Program-made: the position numbers and the translations under genes
Notes under the pieces: model-generated
What the model saw: the letters and a program-made list of their open reading frames with translations, nothing else
Told to the model about the DNA's origin: nothing
Database searches by the model: none
Shown: in pieces, positions 42,880-52,495 of the stretch
How the letters are laid out: each line of letters starts with the position of its first letter
How positions within the stretch are numbered: position 1 is the stretch's first letter
DNA from: Shewanella algidipiscicola
GTDB lineage: Bacteria > Pseudomonadota > Gammaproteobacteria > Enterobacterales > Shewanellaceae
NCBI RefSeq assembly: GCF_003605125.1
Contig: NZ_QPQT01000015.1
Location: 54,451 to 118,450 of the forward strand
Reading direction: 5' to 3'
DNA length: 64,000 nt

Positions 42880-43947
42880 ATGACCACTAAAACAGACGAA
42901 CTACGCACCACATTATTATGTAAAGCCATTTCACCTGCTAAACTCGCATCTGAATATCCGCTGACTCAAGACGCTGCCGACTACCTTGTACAACAACGAC
43001 GTGAAGTCGAAGCGATTCTCACCGGAGAAGATCAGCGACTGCTAGTGATCATCGGCCCTTGCTCTATTCACGATACTGATGCCGCTATTGACTACGCTAA
43101 GCGTCTCGCCGTGATGCATCAAGAATTAAAAGATGATCTCTGCATCCTGATGCGCGTTTATTTTGAAAAGCCGCGCACCACCGTCGGTTGGAAAGGACTG
43201 ATTTCAGACCCCGATCTCGACGGTAGCTTTAACGCCAATAAAGGCCTACGCCTTGCGCGTCATCTGCTACAACAGATCACCGAACTTAAATTGCCTATCG
43301 CCACCGAATTTTTAGACATGGTTAACGGCCAATACATAGCTGACCTTATCACTTGGGGCGCTGTGGGTGCTCGCACCACCGAAAGCCAAATTCACCGTGA
43401 GATGGCCTCGGCACTCTCTTGCCCTGTTGGCTTTAAAAACGGTACAGACGGTAACATCAATATCGCGATCGACGCAGTGCGCGCCGCAAAAGAGCCGCAT
43501 ATCTTCTACTCGCCCGATAAAGATGGCGCCATGGCGGTATACCGTACTAGCGGTAATCCATTTGGACACATTATTTTACGCGGTGGTAAGCAACCAAACT
43601 ACCATGCCGAAGACGTCAATGCCGCAGCCAAACAACTGGCGAGTGTTGGGTTATCACACCGCATGGTGATTGACTTCAGCCACGGCAATAGTCAAAAACA
43701 ACATTTACAACAATTGGTTGTTGCTAAAGATATTATTTCGCAACTAGAGCAAGGCTCTACCGCCATTGCGGGCATTATGGCTGAAAGCTTTATTGAAGAA
43801 GGCAGCCAAAAAGTGATCCCAGATCAACCACTGTGTTATGGCAAAAGCATTACAGATGCCTGCCTTAACTGGCAAGACTCCGAGCAGTTACTACGTGACT
43901 TAGCAAAAGCGGCACGTGCACGGATGAACAAGTTGGCAAGTGCCTAA
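42880..43947 (+). CDS. aroH: 3-deoxy-7-phosphoheptulonate synthase (AroH-like)
   Basis: DAHP synthase of 355 residues, type I alpha, condensing PEP and erythrose 4-phosphate at the start of the shikimate pathway. Motifs: LLVIIGPCSIHD, RVYFEKPRTTVGWKGLISDPDLDGSF, GARTTESQIHREMASALSCPVGFKNGTDGN, VIDFSHGNSQKQH. The start TDELRT and the ppsA-ppsR-aroH order match the tryptophan-sensitive AroH of E. coli better than AroF or AroG, but feedback specificity cannot be proven by eye. PpsA upstream supplies its PEP. Confidence 0.9.
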   Translation: MTTKTDELRTTLLCKAISPAKLASEYPLTQDAADYLVQQRREVEAILTGEDQRLLVIIGPCSIHDTDAAIDYAKRLAVMHQELKDDLCILMRVYFEKPRTTVGWKGLISDPDLDGSFNANKGLRLARHLLQQITELKLPIATEFLDMVNGQYIADLITWGAVGARTTESQIHREMASALSCPVGFKNGTDGNINIAIDAVRAAKEPHIFYSPDKDGAMAVYRTSGNPFGHIILRGGKQPNYHAEDVNAAAKQLASVGLSHRMVIDFSHGNSQKQHLQQLVVAKDIISQLEQGSTAIAGIMAESFIEEGSQKVIPDQPLCYGKSITDACLNWQDSEQLLRDLAKAARARMNKLASA

Positions 43948-43990
43948 CCCCTCCACGTCTTAACAATAATGCCCCAGTTTTACCCCGATA

Positions 43991-44016
43991 AAGGCTTCAA
44001 GCATGAAGCCTTTTTT
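43991..44016 (+). terminator. aroH terminator
   Basis: AAGGCTTCA-AGCA-TGAAGCCTTTTTT hairpin 43 bases after the stop. Confidence 0.9.
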
Positions 44017-44111
44017 ACCTTCACTGGATGAACTTAAACACCAACAACCACTCGCCGCGTAACTCGATTACGTGACAGTGGATTTTTTCTGCATAACCTC
44101 AAGGTTGCCGT

Positions 44112-44540
44112 ATGCCCCTAACTCACACTCAATCGCCTTATTCTGAGGCGATGTTAGCTCGAATTGAACAATCTGAAGCCCGTGTCATCAAAGCGATTTT
44201 TCCGTCAATCACCAACCACCACAACACCCTGTTTGGTGGCGAAGCGTTGGCGTGGATGGATGAAACTGCATTTATCGCGGCGACGCGTTTTTGCCGTAAA
44301 CCTCTGGTCACGGTCAGCTCTGACAGAATCGACTTTAATAAAGCGATCCCCGCTGGTACCTTAGCCGAAATCATTGCCAAGGTGATCCATGTGGGTAACA
44401 CCTCATTAAAGGTGGAAGTGAATATTTTTGTCGAAGATATGTATCAAGATTTGCGTGAGCACGCGATTCGTGGCGTATTTACGTTCGTTGCGGTCGATGA
44501 TGATAGAAAACCTACCCAAGTTTGGCCGCCGCACACTTAA
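44112..44540 (+). CDS. Acyl-CoA thioesterase, YciA/BACH hot-dog family
   Basis: Hot-dog-fold thioesterase of 142 residues. The segment NHHNTLFGGEALAWMDETAFIAATRFCRKPLVTVSSDRIDFNKAIPAGTLAEI is characteristic, with the catalytic Asp in WMDE. It hydrolyses acyl-CoA to free acid and CoA in the cytosol; chain length preference is unknown. It is monocistronic, followed by a hairpin and then the crbR promoter region. The nearby acetate regulation is suggestive but not proof of a link. Confidence 0.88.
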   Translation: MPLTHTQSPYSEAMLARIEQSEARVIKAIFPSITNHHNTLFGGEALAWMDETAFIAATRFCRKPLVTVSSDRIDFNKAIPAGTLAEIIAKVIHVGNTSLKVEVNIFVEDMYQDLREHAIRGVFTFVAVDDDRKPTQVWPPHT

Positions 44541-44553
44541 ACGATAATAGCCT

Positions 44554-44590
44554 ATAGAGGTGTAAATAATTAGCACCTCTATCATATTTT
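44554..44590 (+). terminator. Terminator-like hairpin after the thioesterase
   Basis: ATAGAGGTG (44554-44562) pairs with CACCTCTAT (44574-44582), followed by CATATTTT. A weak T tract limits confidence. Confidence 0.5.
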
Positions 44591-44625
44591 GCCCCTATTT
44601 TGGCATTAATACTGCCACATCATAC

Positions 44626-44639
44626 TAGACAAAAGTCTA
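44626..44639. promoter_or_regulatory. Palindrome upstream of crbR (shared with acsA)
   Basis: TAGACAAAAGTCTA, 119 bases before the crbR ATG, in the context ACTAGACAAAAGTCTAATA. The same element with two changed bases stands before acsA at 58864. It is a candidate CrbR operator, here for autoregulation. Confidence 0.6.
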
Positions 44640-44757
44640 ATAAATAGAATAATTAAACAAAAAACCAACATCTTCAGCATAAAATCCATAGAATAATACG
44701 CAGGTTATCTGTTACATTGAATTCACCTTCAAATGCAACAAAGATAATCAAAAAGCA

Positions 44758-45417
44758 ATGAAGCTAGAAAATTTGAACATTATCATCGCCGATGATCACC
44801 CTCTATTTCGTAATGCCTTGCGACAAGCATTGAGTGGCGCCTTTACGCAAACCAATTGGTTTGAAGCCGACAGTGCTGACGCCTTACAACAGCTATTAGA
44901 AACGAGTACTAGAGCCTACGACATTGTACTGCTGGACTTACAAATGCCTGGCTCCCATGGTTACTCCACCCTGATCCATCTGCGCACTCACTTCCCAGAG
45001 CTGCCCGTCGCGGTGATTTCAGCCCATGAAGATGCCATGACGATTAGCCGCGCAGTGCATTACGGAAGTGCGGGCTTTATCCCTAAATCAGCCTCCATGG
45101 AAACCCTCGCTGAAGCCCTCACTACAGTGTTGTATGGTGATATCTGGCTGCCAGACAATATTGAGCTACAGCAAATTAATGAAGATGCAACCGATCAAAT
45201 GGCTGCCAAACTGGCCGACTTAACACCGCAGCAATATAAGGTATTGCAGATGTTTGCCGAAGGGCTGTTAAATAAGCAAATTGCCTATGATTTAGGGGTG
45301 TCTGAAGCGACCATTAAAGCGCATGCCACCGCTATTTTCAGAAAACTCGGGGTCAGAAATCGCACCCAAGCGGTGATTTCGTTGCAACAGCTGGAGATGG
45401 ATCGCGTCGAGATATAG
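44758..45417 (+). CDS. crbR: LuxR-type response regulator, probable CrbR
   Basis: NarL/FixJ response regulator of 219 residues. The receiver domain (1-120) has the acidic pair ADDHP near 11-14, the phospho-acceptor Asp60 in DIVLLDLQMPG and the switch Lys in FIPKSA. The LuxR HTH (about 153-209) reads LTPQQYKVLQMFAEGLLNKQIAYDLGVSEATIKAHATAIFRKLGVRNRTQA. No kinase is adjacent. CrbS/CrbR controls acetyl-CoA synthetase in Vibrio and Pseudomonas, and both a CrbS-type kinase and acsA lie 10-14 kb away. A shared palindrome links its promoter with acsA. The name is an inference from architecture and context. Confidence 0.75.
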   Translation: MKLENLNIIIADDHPLFRNALRQALSGAFTQTNWFEADSADALQQLLETSTRAYDIVLLDLQMPGSHGYSTLIHLRTHFPELPVAVISAHEDAMTISRAVHYGSAGFIPKSASMETLAEALTTVLYGDIWLPDNIELQQINEDATDQMAAKLADLTPQQYKVLQMFAEGLLNKQIAYDLGVSEATIKAHATAIFRKLGVRNRTQAVISLQQLEMDRVEI

Positions 45418-45736
45418 TGTAAGAAAACTGCAGAGAAACGAGCGCTGATGTTGACCCTTGGTTTACCATCAATATCAAGCAGCACTGCCCTAAATCGCTG
45501 TTCTCACTCTCAATCTGAGCTTAATAGCCGCCCTGTGAAATAGTGGCGACTCGATTCATGGTTCTTGGCTAGCTAATAGTTCTTGGCTAATGGCACTATG
45601 CCAATTCAACAACTAAGCCGAACAGATGTTCGGCTTAGTTGCTTATCGACTCGATAGGCTTGCAAACTGTCGTGTAAAAACCTTAAGCAAATAACTTAGG
45701 TTCAAGCGCCATGGTGATAGGCTTAAACCGCACAGA
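45418..45736. other. Convergent intergenic region crbR / fghA
   Basis: A 319-bp spacer without a credible gene. It contains a direct repeat GTTCTTGGCTA (45561-45571 and 45579-45589, 18-bp period) and the perfect 13-bp hairpin at 45611-45640. Confidence 0.5.
45611..45640. terminator. Perfect 13-bp hairpin between convergent genes
   Basis: AACTAAGCCGAAC-AGAT-GTTCGGCTTAGTT. It has no long T tract, but its position and symmetry suggest a bidirectional transcription barrier for crbR and fghA. Confidence 0.6.
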
Positions 45737-46579
45737 TTAGGCCGTCAAATGCTTAAAATGAAACTTCAAGTGCGCCTCAATAAAGCTCGCGATGAAGTAA
45801 TAGCTATGATCATAACCTGCTTGCATGCGCAAAGTTAACGGATACTGCTGAGCACTGGCCACATCGATTAGCGCCTGCGGTTTTAATTGCTCATCGAGGA
45901 AGCTGTCGCTAGTCCCTTGATCAACCAGAATCGGTAACTTTGCCTTGGTATTTTTAAGCAGTTCACACGCATCATACTGCAACCACTCATCGCGATTTTT
46001 CCCCAAATAGTGCTCAAAAGCCTTTTGTCCCCATGGACAATTAATGGGATTCACTATCGGACTAAATGCTGAAATTGACTGATAACGCTCAGGGTTACGC
46101 AAACCAATCGTTAACGCACCATGCCCGCCCATTGAGTGACCCGCAATCGCGCGTTTGGTATTAACTGGAAAATGCTGCTCGATTAACTCAGGTAATTCAT
46201 TAACCACATAATCATACATATGATAATGCGACTTCCACGGCGCTTGCGTGGCATTAAGGTAAAACCCTGCCCCTAGGCCTAAGTCATAACTGCCATCGGC
46301 AGCATCGGCAACCCCAACGCCCCGAGGGCTGGTATCTGGCGCGACAATCGCCACCCCAAGCTCTGCTGCCATGCGCATTGCGCCTGCCTTTTGCATGAAG
46401 TTTTCATCAGTGCAGGTCAAGCCTGATAGCCAATAAAGTACTGGCACTTTTTGTTCGCTGGCCTGAGGCGGCAAGTAAATCGCAAAACGCATCGCACAAT
46501 TAAGGCTAGAGGATTGATGTTGATACTGTTTATGCCAACCCTCAAAACTCTTATTACTGCTAATATTTTCTATGGTCAT
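45737..46579 (-). CDS. fghA: S-formylglutathione hydrolase
   Basis: Esterase D-family serine hydrolase of 280 residues, splitting S-formylglutathione into formate and glutathione, the second step of formaldehyde detoxification. The nucleophile motif is AGHSMGGHGAL; the CTDENFMQKAGA and APDTSPRGVGVADAADGSYDLGLGAGFYLNATQ segments are hallmarks, and the catalytic His is in GYDHSYYFI. ATG 46579 is well spaced from GAGGAT; ATG 46582 is an alternative. It lies downstream of frmA on the same strand, with a large inverted repeat between. Confidence 0.95.
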   Translation of the reverse strand: MTIENISSNKSFEGWHKQYQHQSSSLNCAMRFAIYLPPQASEQKVPVLYWLSGLTCTDENFMQKAGAMRMAAELGVAIVAPDTSPRGVGVADAADGSYDLGLGAGFYLNATQAPWKSHYHMYDYVVNELPELIEQHFPVNTKRAIAGHSMGGHGALTIGLRNPERYQSISAFSPIVNPINCPWGQKAFEHYLGKNRDEWLQYDACELLKNTKAKLPILVDQGTSDSFLDEQLKPQALIDVASAQQYPLTLRMQAGYDHSYYFIASFIEAHLKFHFKHLTA

Positions 46580-46593
46580 CATTTATCCTCACC

Positions 46594-46633
46594 CTGTGTA
46601 GCGCAGGCAAAAGCGCTCACCTGCGCTACACAG
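46594..46633. repeat. Perfect 14-bp inverted repeat between frmA and fghA
   Basis: CTGTGTAGCGCAGG (46594-46607) and CCTGCGCTACACAG (46620-46633) with a 12-base loop. In the frmA-fghA transcript it would form a very stable stem-loop without a T tract, so it is more like an mRNA-processing or stability element than a terminator. Confidence 0.8.
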
Positions 46634-46679
46634 TAGATTGATGCTAGTTAGTTTTTGCTAATCCGTTTATGCTTTGCCA

Positions 46680-47852
<1,173 letters not shown>

Positions 47853-47906
47853 TTAGTTGCTTTCTTCGCAACGGGTATGACAATCGAACCAGTTTATGAC
47901 TGGCCT

Positions 47907-47925
47907 TACAATGGCAACCATTGTA
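47907..47925. promoter_or_regulatory. Perfect palindrome in the frmA / lysR divergent promoter
   Basis: TACAATGGCAACCATTGTA has 8-bp arms and a 3-base centre. It lies 61 bases before the LysR ATG and 96 before frmA. A dyad at this place is the expected binding site of the divergently encoded LysR regulator. Confidence 0.65.
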
Positions 47926-47986
47926 TTTATTTCTTGAGCAATGATAATCTAGCAAATCAACAAATGATTTTTACGAGATAGTAATA

Positions 47987-48856
47987 ATGCAACCTTGGGA
48001 AGGGGTCAGCGAATTTGTCGCCGTGGCCGAAACTGAAAGCTTTACCGCCGCAGCTAAGCGCCTAGGGATCTCTACCGCCCAAGTCAGCAGGCAGATCAGC
48101 GCCATCGAACACAGACTCGACACCAAATTGCTCTACCGCACCACCCGTAAAGTGTCACTCACCGAAGAAGGGATGCTCTACTATCAACATTGCCGACAGG
48201 TACTCGACGCTTTAGATGAAGCCGAACGTGCACTAAGCAGCTTAAAAGGTACGCCTCAAGGTTGCCTTAAACTGACCGCTCCAGTTGCTTACGGTGAAAA
48301 ATATATTCTGCCTATCGTCAATGACTTTATGCTCAACTACCCCAGTGTCGAGATGGATGTCGAACTGACCAATCGCCAGGTTAACTTAATCGATGCGGGG
48401 ATAGATTTAGCCATTCGTATCGGCAAGCTAGCCGACTCAAGCTTAATGGCCAAACGTATCAGTCAGCGAAAAAACTTTGTTTGCGCCTCCCCCGCTTACC
48501 TAAAACGCTATGGCGAACCCCATAGCCTGTCGGAGTTGAGTCAGCACAACTGTTTAATCGGCAACTATGATTACTGGCGCTTTATCGACCAAGGCCGAGA
48601 GAGACAGGTAAAGATTAATGGCCGGTTGCGATGCAACACAGGTCACGGCCTGCGTGATGCTGCGCTTAAGGGAATAGGCATAGCACAACTGCCCAACTAT
48701 TACATTAGCCAAGATCTCGAGGCTGGCACCTTAATACCACTGTTAACCGCCTACCAAGAACCCAACGAAGGTGTGTGGGCGCTCTACCCGCAAAACCGTC
48801 ATCTTTCGCCTAAGGTGCGGTTAATGGTAGATTTTTTGGCAGAACAACTCCCCTGA
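47987..48856 (+). CDS. LysR-family transcriptional regulator
   Basis: LysR regulator of 289 residues. The N-terminal HTH is FVAVAETESFTAAAKRLGISTAQVSRQISAIEHRLDTKLLYRTTRKVSLTEEG; the remainder is the periplasmic-binding-like effector domain. It belongs by pattern to the CrgA-like subgroup (DLAIRIGKLADSSLMAKRI; FVCASPAYLKRYGEP). Being divergent from frmA, with a perfect dyad in the shared promoter, it most likely regulates the frmA-fghA pair in response to formaldehyde or an alcohol. This target is inference. Confidence 0.9.
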   Translation: MQPWEGVSEFVAVAETESFTAAAKRLGISTAQVSRQISAIEHRLDTKLLYRTTRKVSLTEEGMLYYQHCRQVLDALDEAERALSSLKGTPQGCLKLTAPVAYGEKYILPIVNDFMLNYPSVEMDVELTNRQVNLIDAGIDLAIRIGKLADSSLMAKRISQRKNFVCASPAYLKRYGEPHSLSELSQHNCLIGNYDYWRFIDQGRERQVKINGRLRCNTGHGLRDAALKGIGIAQLPNYYISQDLEAGTLIPLLTAYQEPNEGVWALYPQNRHLSPKVRLMVDFLAEQLP

Positions 48857-49183
48857 CAGAGCGCCTTGTTAGAATTTTGGGGGGTGGGTGTTTGTTTTAT
48901 TTTATTTTGTTTTTCACTGTTCTATGAATAGCTCATGCGCTCAAAGCGAAGCAGATGATGTGCTATATCTTGGTTTATGCGTTGTCTACATTAACCCATA
49001 AATCGCATGTTTGAGCTTAGTATGAGTGTCTTAATTGTCACACGGATTAAAGATACACATCACTGAACTAGTATGCCCAATAACCTGAGTGATTGGGCAT
49101 AGATATTTCTAGTTAAACTGAGAACAGACAATTGGTCCTTAGTCACTGCACTTAAGATAAGTACATAGAAGAAGCAGTAAGAG
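48857..49183. other. Convergent intergenic region with an inverted repeat
   Basis: A 327-bp spacer. It starts with a G run and a T-rich tract past the lysR stop (no hairpin) and contains an inverted repeat TATGCCCAAT / ATTGGGCATA (49072-49081 and 49092-49101, ten-base loop) that may be a terminator-like structure. No gene seen. Confidence 0.5.
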
Positions 49184-49717
49184 TTAGAGACTGTACTTAG
49201 CTTTCACCTGTTCGATTAGTTCTGCCCATTGAGTATGCTTTTGCAAACTTTGCTGCAGATCGCCCCATTCCACCATAGTGTCCTCCATAGAGACCTTATT
49301 ACCAATACGTAACTGATCCAGATAGGCAAAAGCAGATGCTCGATAATTAGCCATACAGTGGATAATGATCTCTTTATCACGGTGCTTATCCATCACCTCG
49401 AAGAAAGCCTCTACCGTCTCAACCTTGGGGTTCATCCAATCGACAGGAATGTAGACATATTCCATACCCGCATCGGTAACCAATTTGGCTTCATTCGCGT
49501 GAGCATCCTTTTGTTCATTAGGCATCAAATTAATCACCAACTGTACACCAGCTTTACTCAAAGTATTAAATTGTGTTTCTGTCGGTAAACCAGCGGTTAA
49601 GATCTTAGGGTTGAGCTGCTGATAATCTTTGATCTCATTTAACTCTGGTAGCGGGGTAATGTCAGCATGGGTAAATCCCGTAAACATTAATAGAGAGAGT
49701 AACGCTGATTTTTTCAT
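49184..49717 (-). CDS. Exported tyrosine-phosphatase-like protein
   Basis: Protein of 177 residues from ATG 49717 with a signal peptide (MKKSALLSLLMFTGFTHA), so probably periplasmic. The body matches the DSP/DUF442-like phosphatase fold: SAGLPTETQFNTLSKAGVQLVINLMPNE-type opening, an Asp-containing loop (YIPVDWMNP), and the phosphate loop IIHCMANYRASAF. The Cys and Arg are separated by four residues rather than the five of classic CX5R enzymes, a spacing also seen in DUF442 proteins. Substrate unknown; a true phosphatase activity is not certain. The frame extends to ATG 49738. Confidence 0.72.
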   Translation of the reverse strand: MKKSALLSLLMFTGFTHADITPLPELNEIKDYQQLNPKILTAGLPTETQFNTLSKAGVQLVINLMPNEQKDAHANEAKLVTDAGMEYVYIPVDWMNPKVETVEAFFEVMDKHRDKEIIIHCMANYRASAFAYLDQLRIGNKVSMEDTMVEWGDLQQSLQKHTQWAELIEQVKAKYSL

Positions 49718-49738
49718 TTTTTTAATTCTGGATTTCAT

Positions 49739-50207
49739 TTGCTAAATAAGGCATTCAATTAAGGGTATTAGTTCACTAAGATTTTGAAATAGTTGAGCTA
49801 ACACACAATAAAAGGATATTTGCATTCAAGATCACCATTAAATCCTTACCGTTAAACTTGTACTACCACTCGCTCGCTAAAAAATATTCCACCAGCAAGT
49901 TCATGTGTCCATTGGCGAAAACTCCATCATGCGCTAATAAATCACACCTCTCACCATTAAGGAGACTCTTCATCTCCAAGCCAGAAACTGAAAGCGGCAG
50001 GGTTATTCACCTTTTATCAAATTGGTATGTCTTATTATTGCCTAAATGACCTATCGTCACCTATCAAGTAAAAAAACCAGCCATGAAGTGCGTTAGCAAT
50101 TCCTGAAATAAAAGATATATTTTTCACTCTTCATGAAAAATTGCTGAGTATCACCTATACATAATAGTGGCTCACTTGGATGTACTTACCTTGATATGGA
50201 GATTAAT
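49739..50207. other. Intergenic region upstream of the Ig-like lipoprotein gene
   Basis: A 469-bp AT-rich region between divergent genes. A 63-codon ORF at 49858 has no Shine-Dalgarno or recognisable content and is probably chance. I see no clear operator. Confidence 0.4.
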
Positions 50208-52256
50208 ATGCCCACACTACACAAAATACTTATTGCACTGGTATGTACCATGCTGCTCATAGCTTGTGGTGGCGGTGATGATAATGCAACCCCAGTTTGC
50301 CCTAACAATGTACCGTGTGATTTACTCGCAGGTAACAATGACACAGTAACGGATCCTCAGTCGGAATATGAAGTAACCCTAACTATCGTTGATGCCACCG
50401 GTAAGCCACTATCGTCAATAACCTCTGTTTCTTCAGCAAGATTAATCGCGACAATAAATGGCATTAACGAGCCCGTTATTGTGACATTTAATAGTACCAT
50501 CGGCGAAATTCCTATTAAAACGGCAGTCACCAATGATATGTATCAAGCCAGCGTTGATATATTTTCAGGGACTGAGCTTGGCGCAGGTACAGTAACGGCA
50601 TCGCTTGTTAGTGGCGAAGAAGACACGGCGATTATCGTTATCGGCGCCACCAACCTCACCATGGGCAGCGGCGATCCACTACAAGCTGGAATTGCAGCAT
50701 TAGGCACTAATACCCTTTCAGCAGGAGGGACTACCAATGTATCAGTCATGGTGCTAAATGAAGATGGACAACCTTTTAACGAACCCGCTGAAGTATTATT
50801 CACATCAAATTGTAGCAACGCATCGACACCATTAGCACAGTTAGACTCCCCAGTGACACTGGTTAATGGACAGGCTAGCAGTACCTATACCGCAAATGGC
50901 TGCTCAGGCCAAGATAAGATCAATGTGGTAGTTAATACAGGCAGTCAAGTTCTGACGGCCTCGGCAACGGTCATGATTCAACCCGCAGCAGCAGGAAGTA
51001 TCCGCTTTATTGATGCACAACCCGAATTAATCGCCATTAAAACCACTGGTGGGCAAGAAACATCAACTGTGACTTTTCAGGTATTCGATATAACAGGTAA
51101 ACCTGTCGCTAACAAGTCGGTGCGTTTCAGGTTAAATACCGAAATGGGTAATCTTTTTTTAAGTAATGACGAAGCCGTTAGTGATGCAAAGGGATTCGTC
51201 AAAACTGTCGTTAACTCAGGCTCAGTCGCCACATCGGTAAGGGTGCTTGCACAGGCGGATAGCGAAATAGATAATAGTGAACTTATCACACAATCTAGCA
51301 AACTTGTGATTTCTACAGGGATACCGGATCAAAATAGTTTTACCCTACGGCCTAATACCTTTAACCCAGGCACCTGTGAAAGTGTCGAAATCACAGCAGC
51401 ATTGGCCGATGCTTTCAATAATTTTCCCGCCGATGGTACGGCAGTGATATTCACCACGGAAGGAGGGGCTATCGACGGTACTTGCTTTACGGTTGATGGA
51501 CAATGCAGCGTCGAGTGGAGGCACTTAAATCCTATCCCCAGTGACGGCCGCTCAACCATTACCGCTACAGCCATAGGTGAAGAGTCTTTCGCCGATACCA
51601 ATGGTAATGGCCGCTTTGATCTTGCTGAATTTAATGCCTATTGGACAACTGGGATTGATAATCGCATCTTCGACATGGATGAGGCTTTCACCGACTATAA
51701 CGAAAATGGTAAATATGATCCCGATGCGTTAGAGGAGTTATTTGACTTAAACAATGATGGCGAACATACCAAACGCGATGGCGTTTATAACGGTGTATTA
51801 TGCGCGCTTCCACCCCATATAGGCTGCGCAGATGGCGTAAACACATCAAAATCTATCAACATCAGAGATGAAGTCGTCATCATTATGTCTACAGATGTAG
51901 CTCAATATAATAACCTTACCATTACCGACAGCGATGGCAACGATGATGGCAATCAAACACTGGATATAGTCGATGATAAGTCTGGGCAGATCACACTAAA
52001 TATTACGAACAGTTTAGGTAATCAAATGCCTGCTGGCACCATAGTCAAGTTCACTAGCACCATTGGTGAATTCGTTAGCCAAAATAGCTTTATTTGGCCT
52101 AATACATCGGCTTTAGGTGGCCAAACATACGGCGTAATCATCCAGGGGGAAAAAATGGATGCCACAGGATACCTCACAGTGACATTATCCAACGCTTGTG
52201 GTTTCGATGCTACATTACTCAATATCCCTATCATCACAACCACCAGCAGCAATTGA
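50208..52256 (+). CDS. Large Ig-like (invasin-type) lipoprotein with calcium-binding-type loops
   Basis: Surface or outer-membrane lipoprotein of 682 residues. The signal ends in the lipobox LLIAC with lipidated Cys20, followed by GGGDDN. Residues about 40-420 contain successive bacterial Ig-like (Big_1) units, with repeated VTLTIVDATGKPL, VSVMVLNEDGQPF and VTFQVFDITGKPVANKSVRF openings. Near 460-530 are loops resembling EF-hand/dockerin sites (DTNGNGRFDLAEF, DYNENGKYDPDALEE, DLNNDGE). A further Ig-like unit closes it. The start is ATG 50208 with TGGAG upstream, not the longer ATG 50196. Such proteins act in adhesion or as structural spacers; the role here is unknown. No partner is evident except the barrel gene downstream. 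Confidence 0.78.
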   Translation: MPTLHKILIALVCTMLLIACGGGDDNATPVCPNNVPCDLLAGNNDTVTDPQSEYEVTLTIVDATGKPLSSITSVSSARLIATINGINEPVIVTFNSTIGEIPIKTAVTNDMYQASVDIFSGTELGAGTVTASLVSGEEDTAIIVIGATNLTMGSGDPLQAGIAALGTNTLSAGGTTNVSVMVLNEDGQPFNEPAEVLFTSNCSNASTPLAQLDSPVTLVNGQASSTYTANGCSGQDKINVVVNTGSQVLTASATVMIQPAAAGSIRFIDAQPELIAIKTTGGQETSTVTFQVFDITGKPVANKSVRFRLNTEMGNLFLSNDEAVSDAKGFVKTVVNSGSVATSVRVLAQADSEIDNSELITQSSKLVISTGIPDQNSFTLRPNTFNPGTCESVEITAALADAFNNFPADGTAVIFTTEGGAIDGTCFTVDGQCSVEWRHLNPIPSDGRSTITATAIGEESFADTNGNGRFDLAEFNAYWTTGIDNRIFDMDEAFTDYNENGKYDPDALEELFDLNNDGEHTKRDGVYNGVLCALPPHIGCADGVNTSKSINIRDEVVIIMSTDVAQYNNLTITDSDGNDDGNQTLDIVDDKSGQITLNITNSLGNQMPAGTIVKFTSTIGEFVSQNSFIWPNTSALGGQTYGVIIQGEKMDATGYLTVTLSNACGFDATLLNIPIITTTSSN

Positions 52257-52400
52257 TGATATAAGCGAATCAAGCCATCACGATTGAGATGGCTTGATGT
52301 AATGGCTACAAGTTGATTGGTATTTAATGATTTATGACAGATCAACACAATGAACTCATACAAGTCGAATCTATAGGAGCCGAATTTCCCACGCCAACCA

Positions 52401-52416
52401 TGTGACATATTTCACA
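52401..52416. promoter_or_regulatory. Perfect CRP-type site upstream of the small barrel gene
   Basis: TGTGACATATTTCACA fits TGTGA-N6-TCACA exactly, with A/T flanks. Its centre is 88 bases before the next ATG. In Shewanella CRP is a global activator of anaerobic respiration. Confidence 0.72.
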
Positions 52417-52495
52417 TTAAACGAATATCAATTGGAGCTTCATCATAATTGAACAAAGCTAGTATTTGAGTTTAAACATTTTCTAGGATGGAAAA

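Noticed and set aside
49858..50049. 63-codon ORF in the gap before the Ig-like lipoprotein
   Set aside because: No Shine-Dalgarno, no hydrophobic or domain pattern, and AT-rich context; likely chance.
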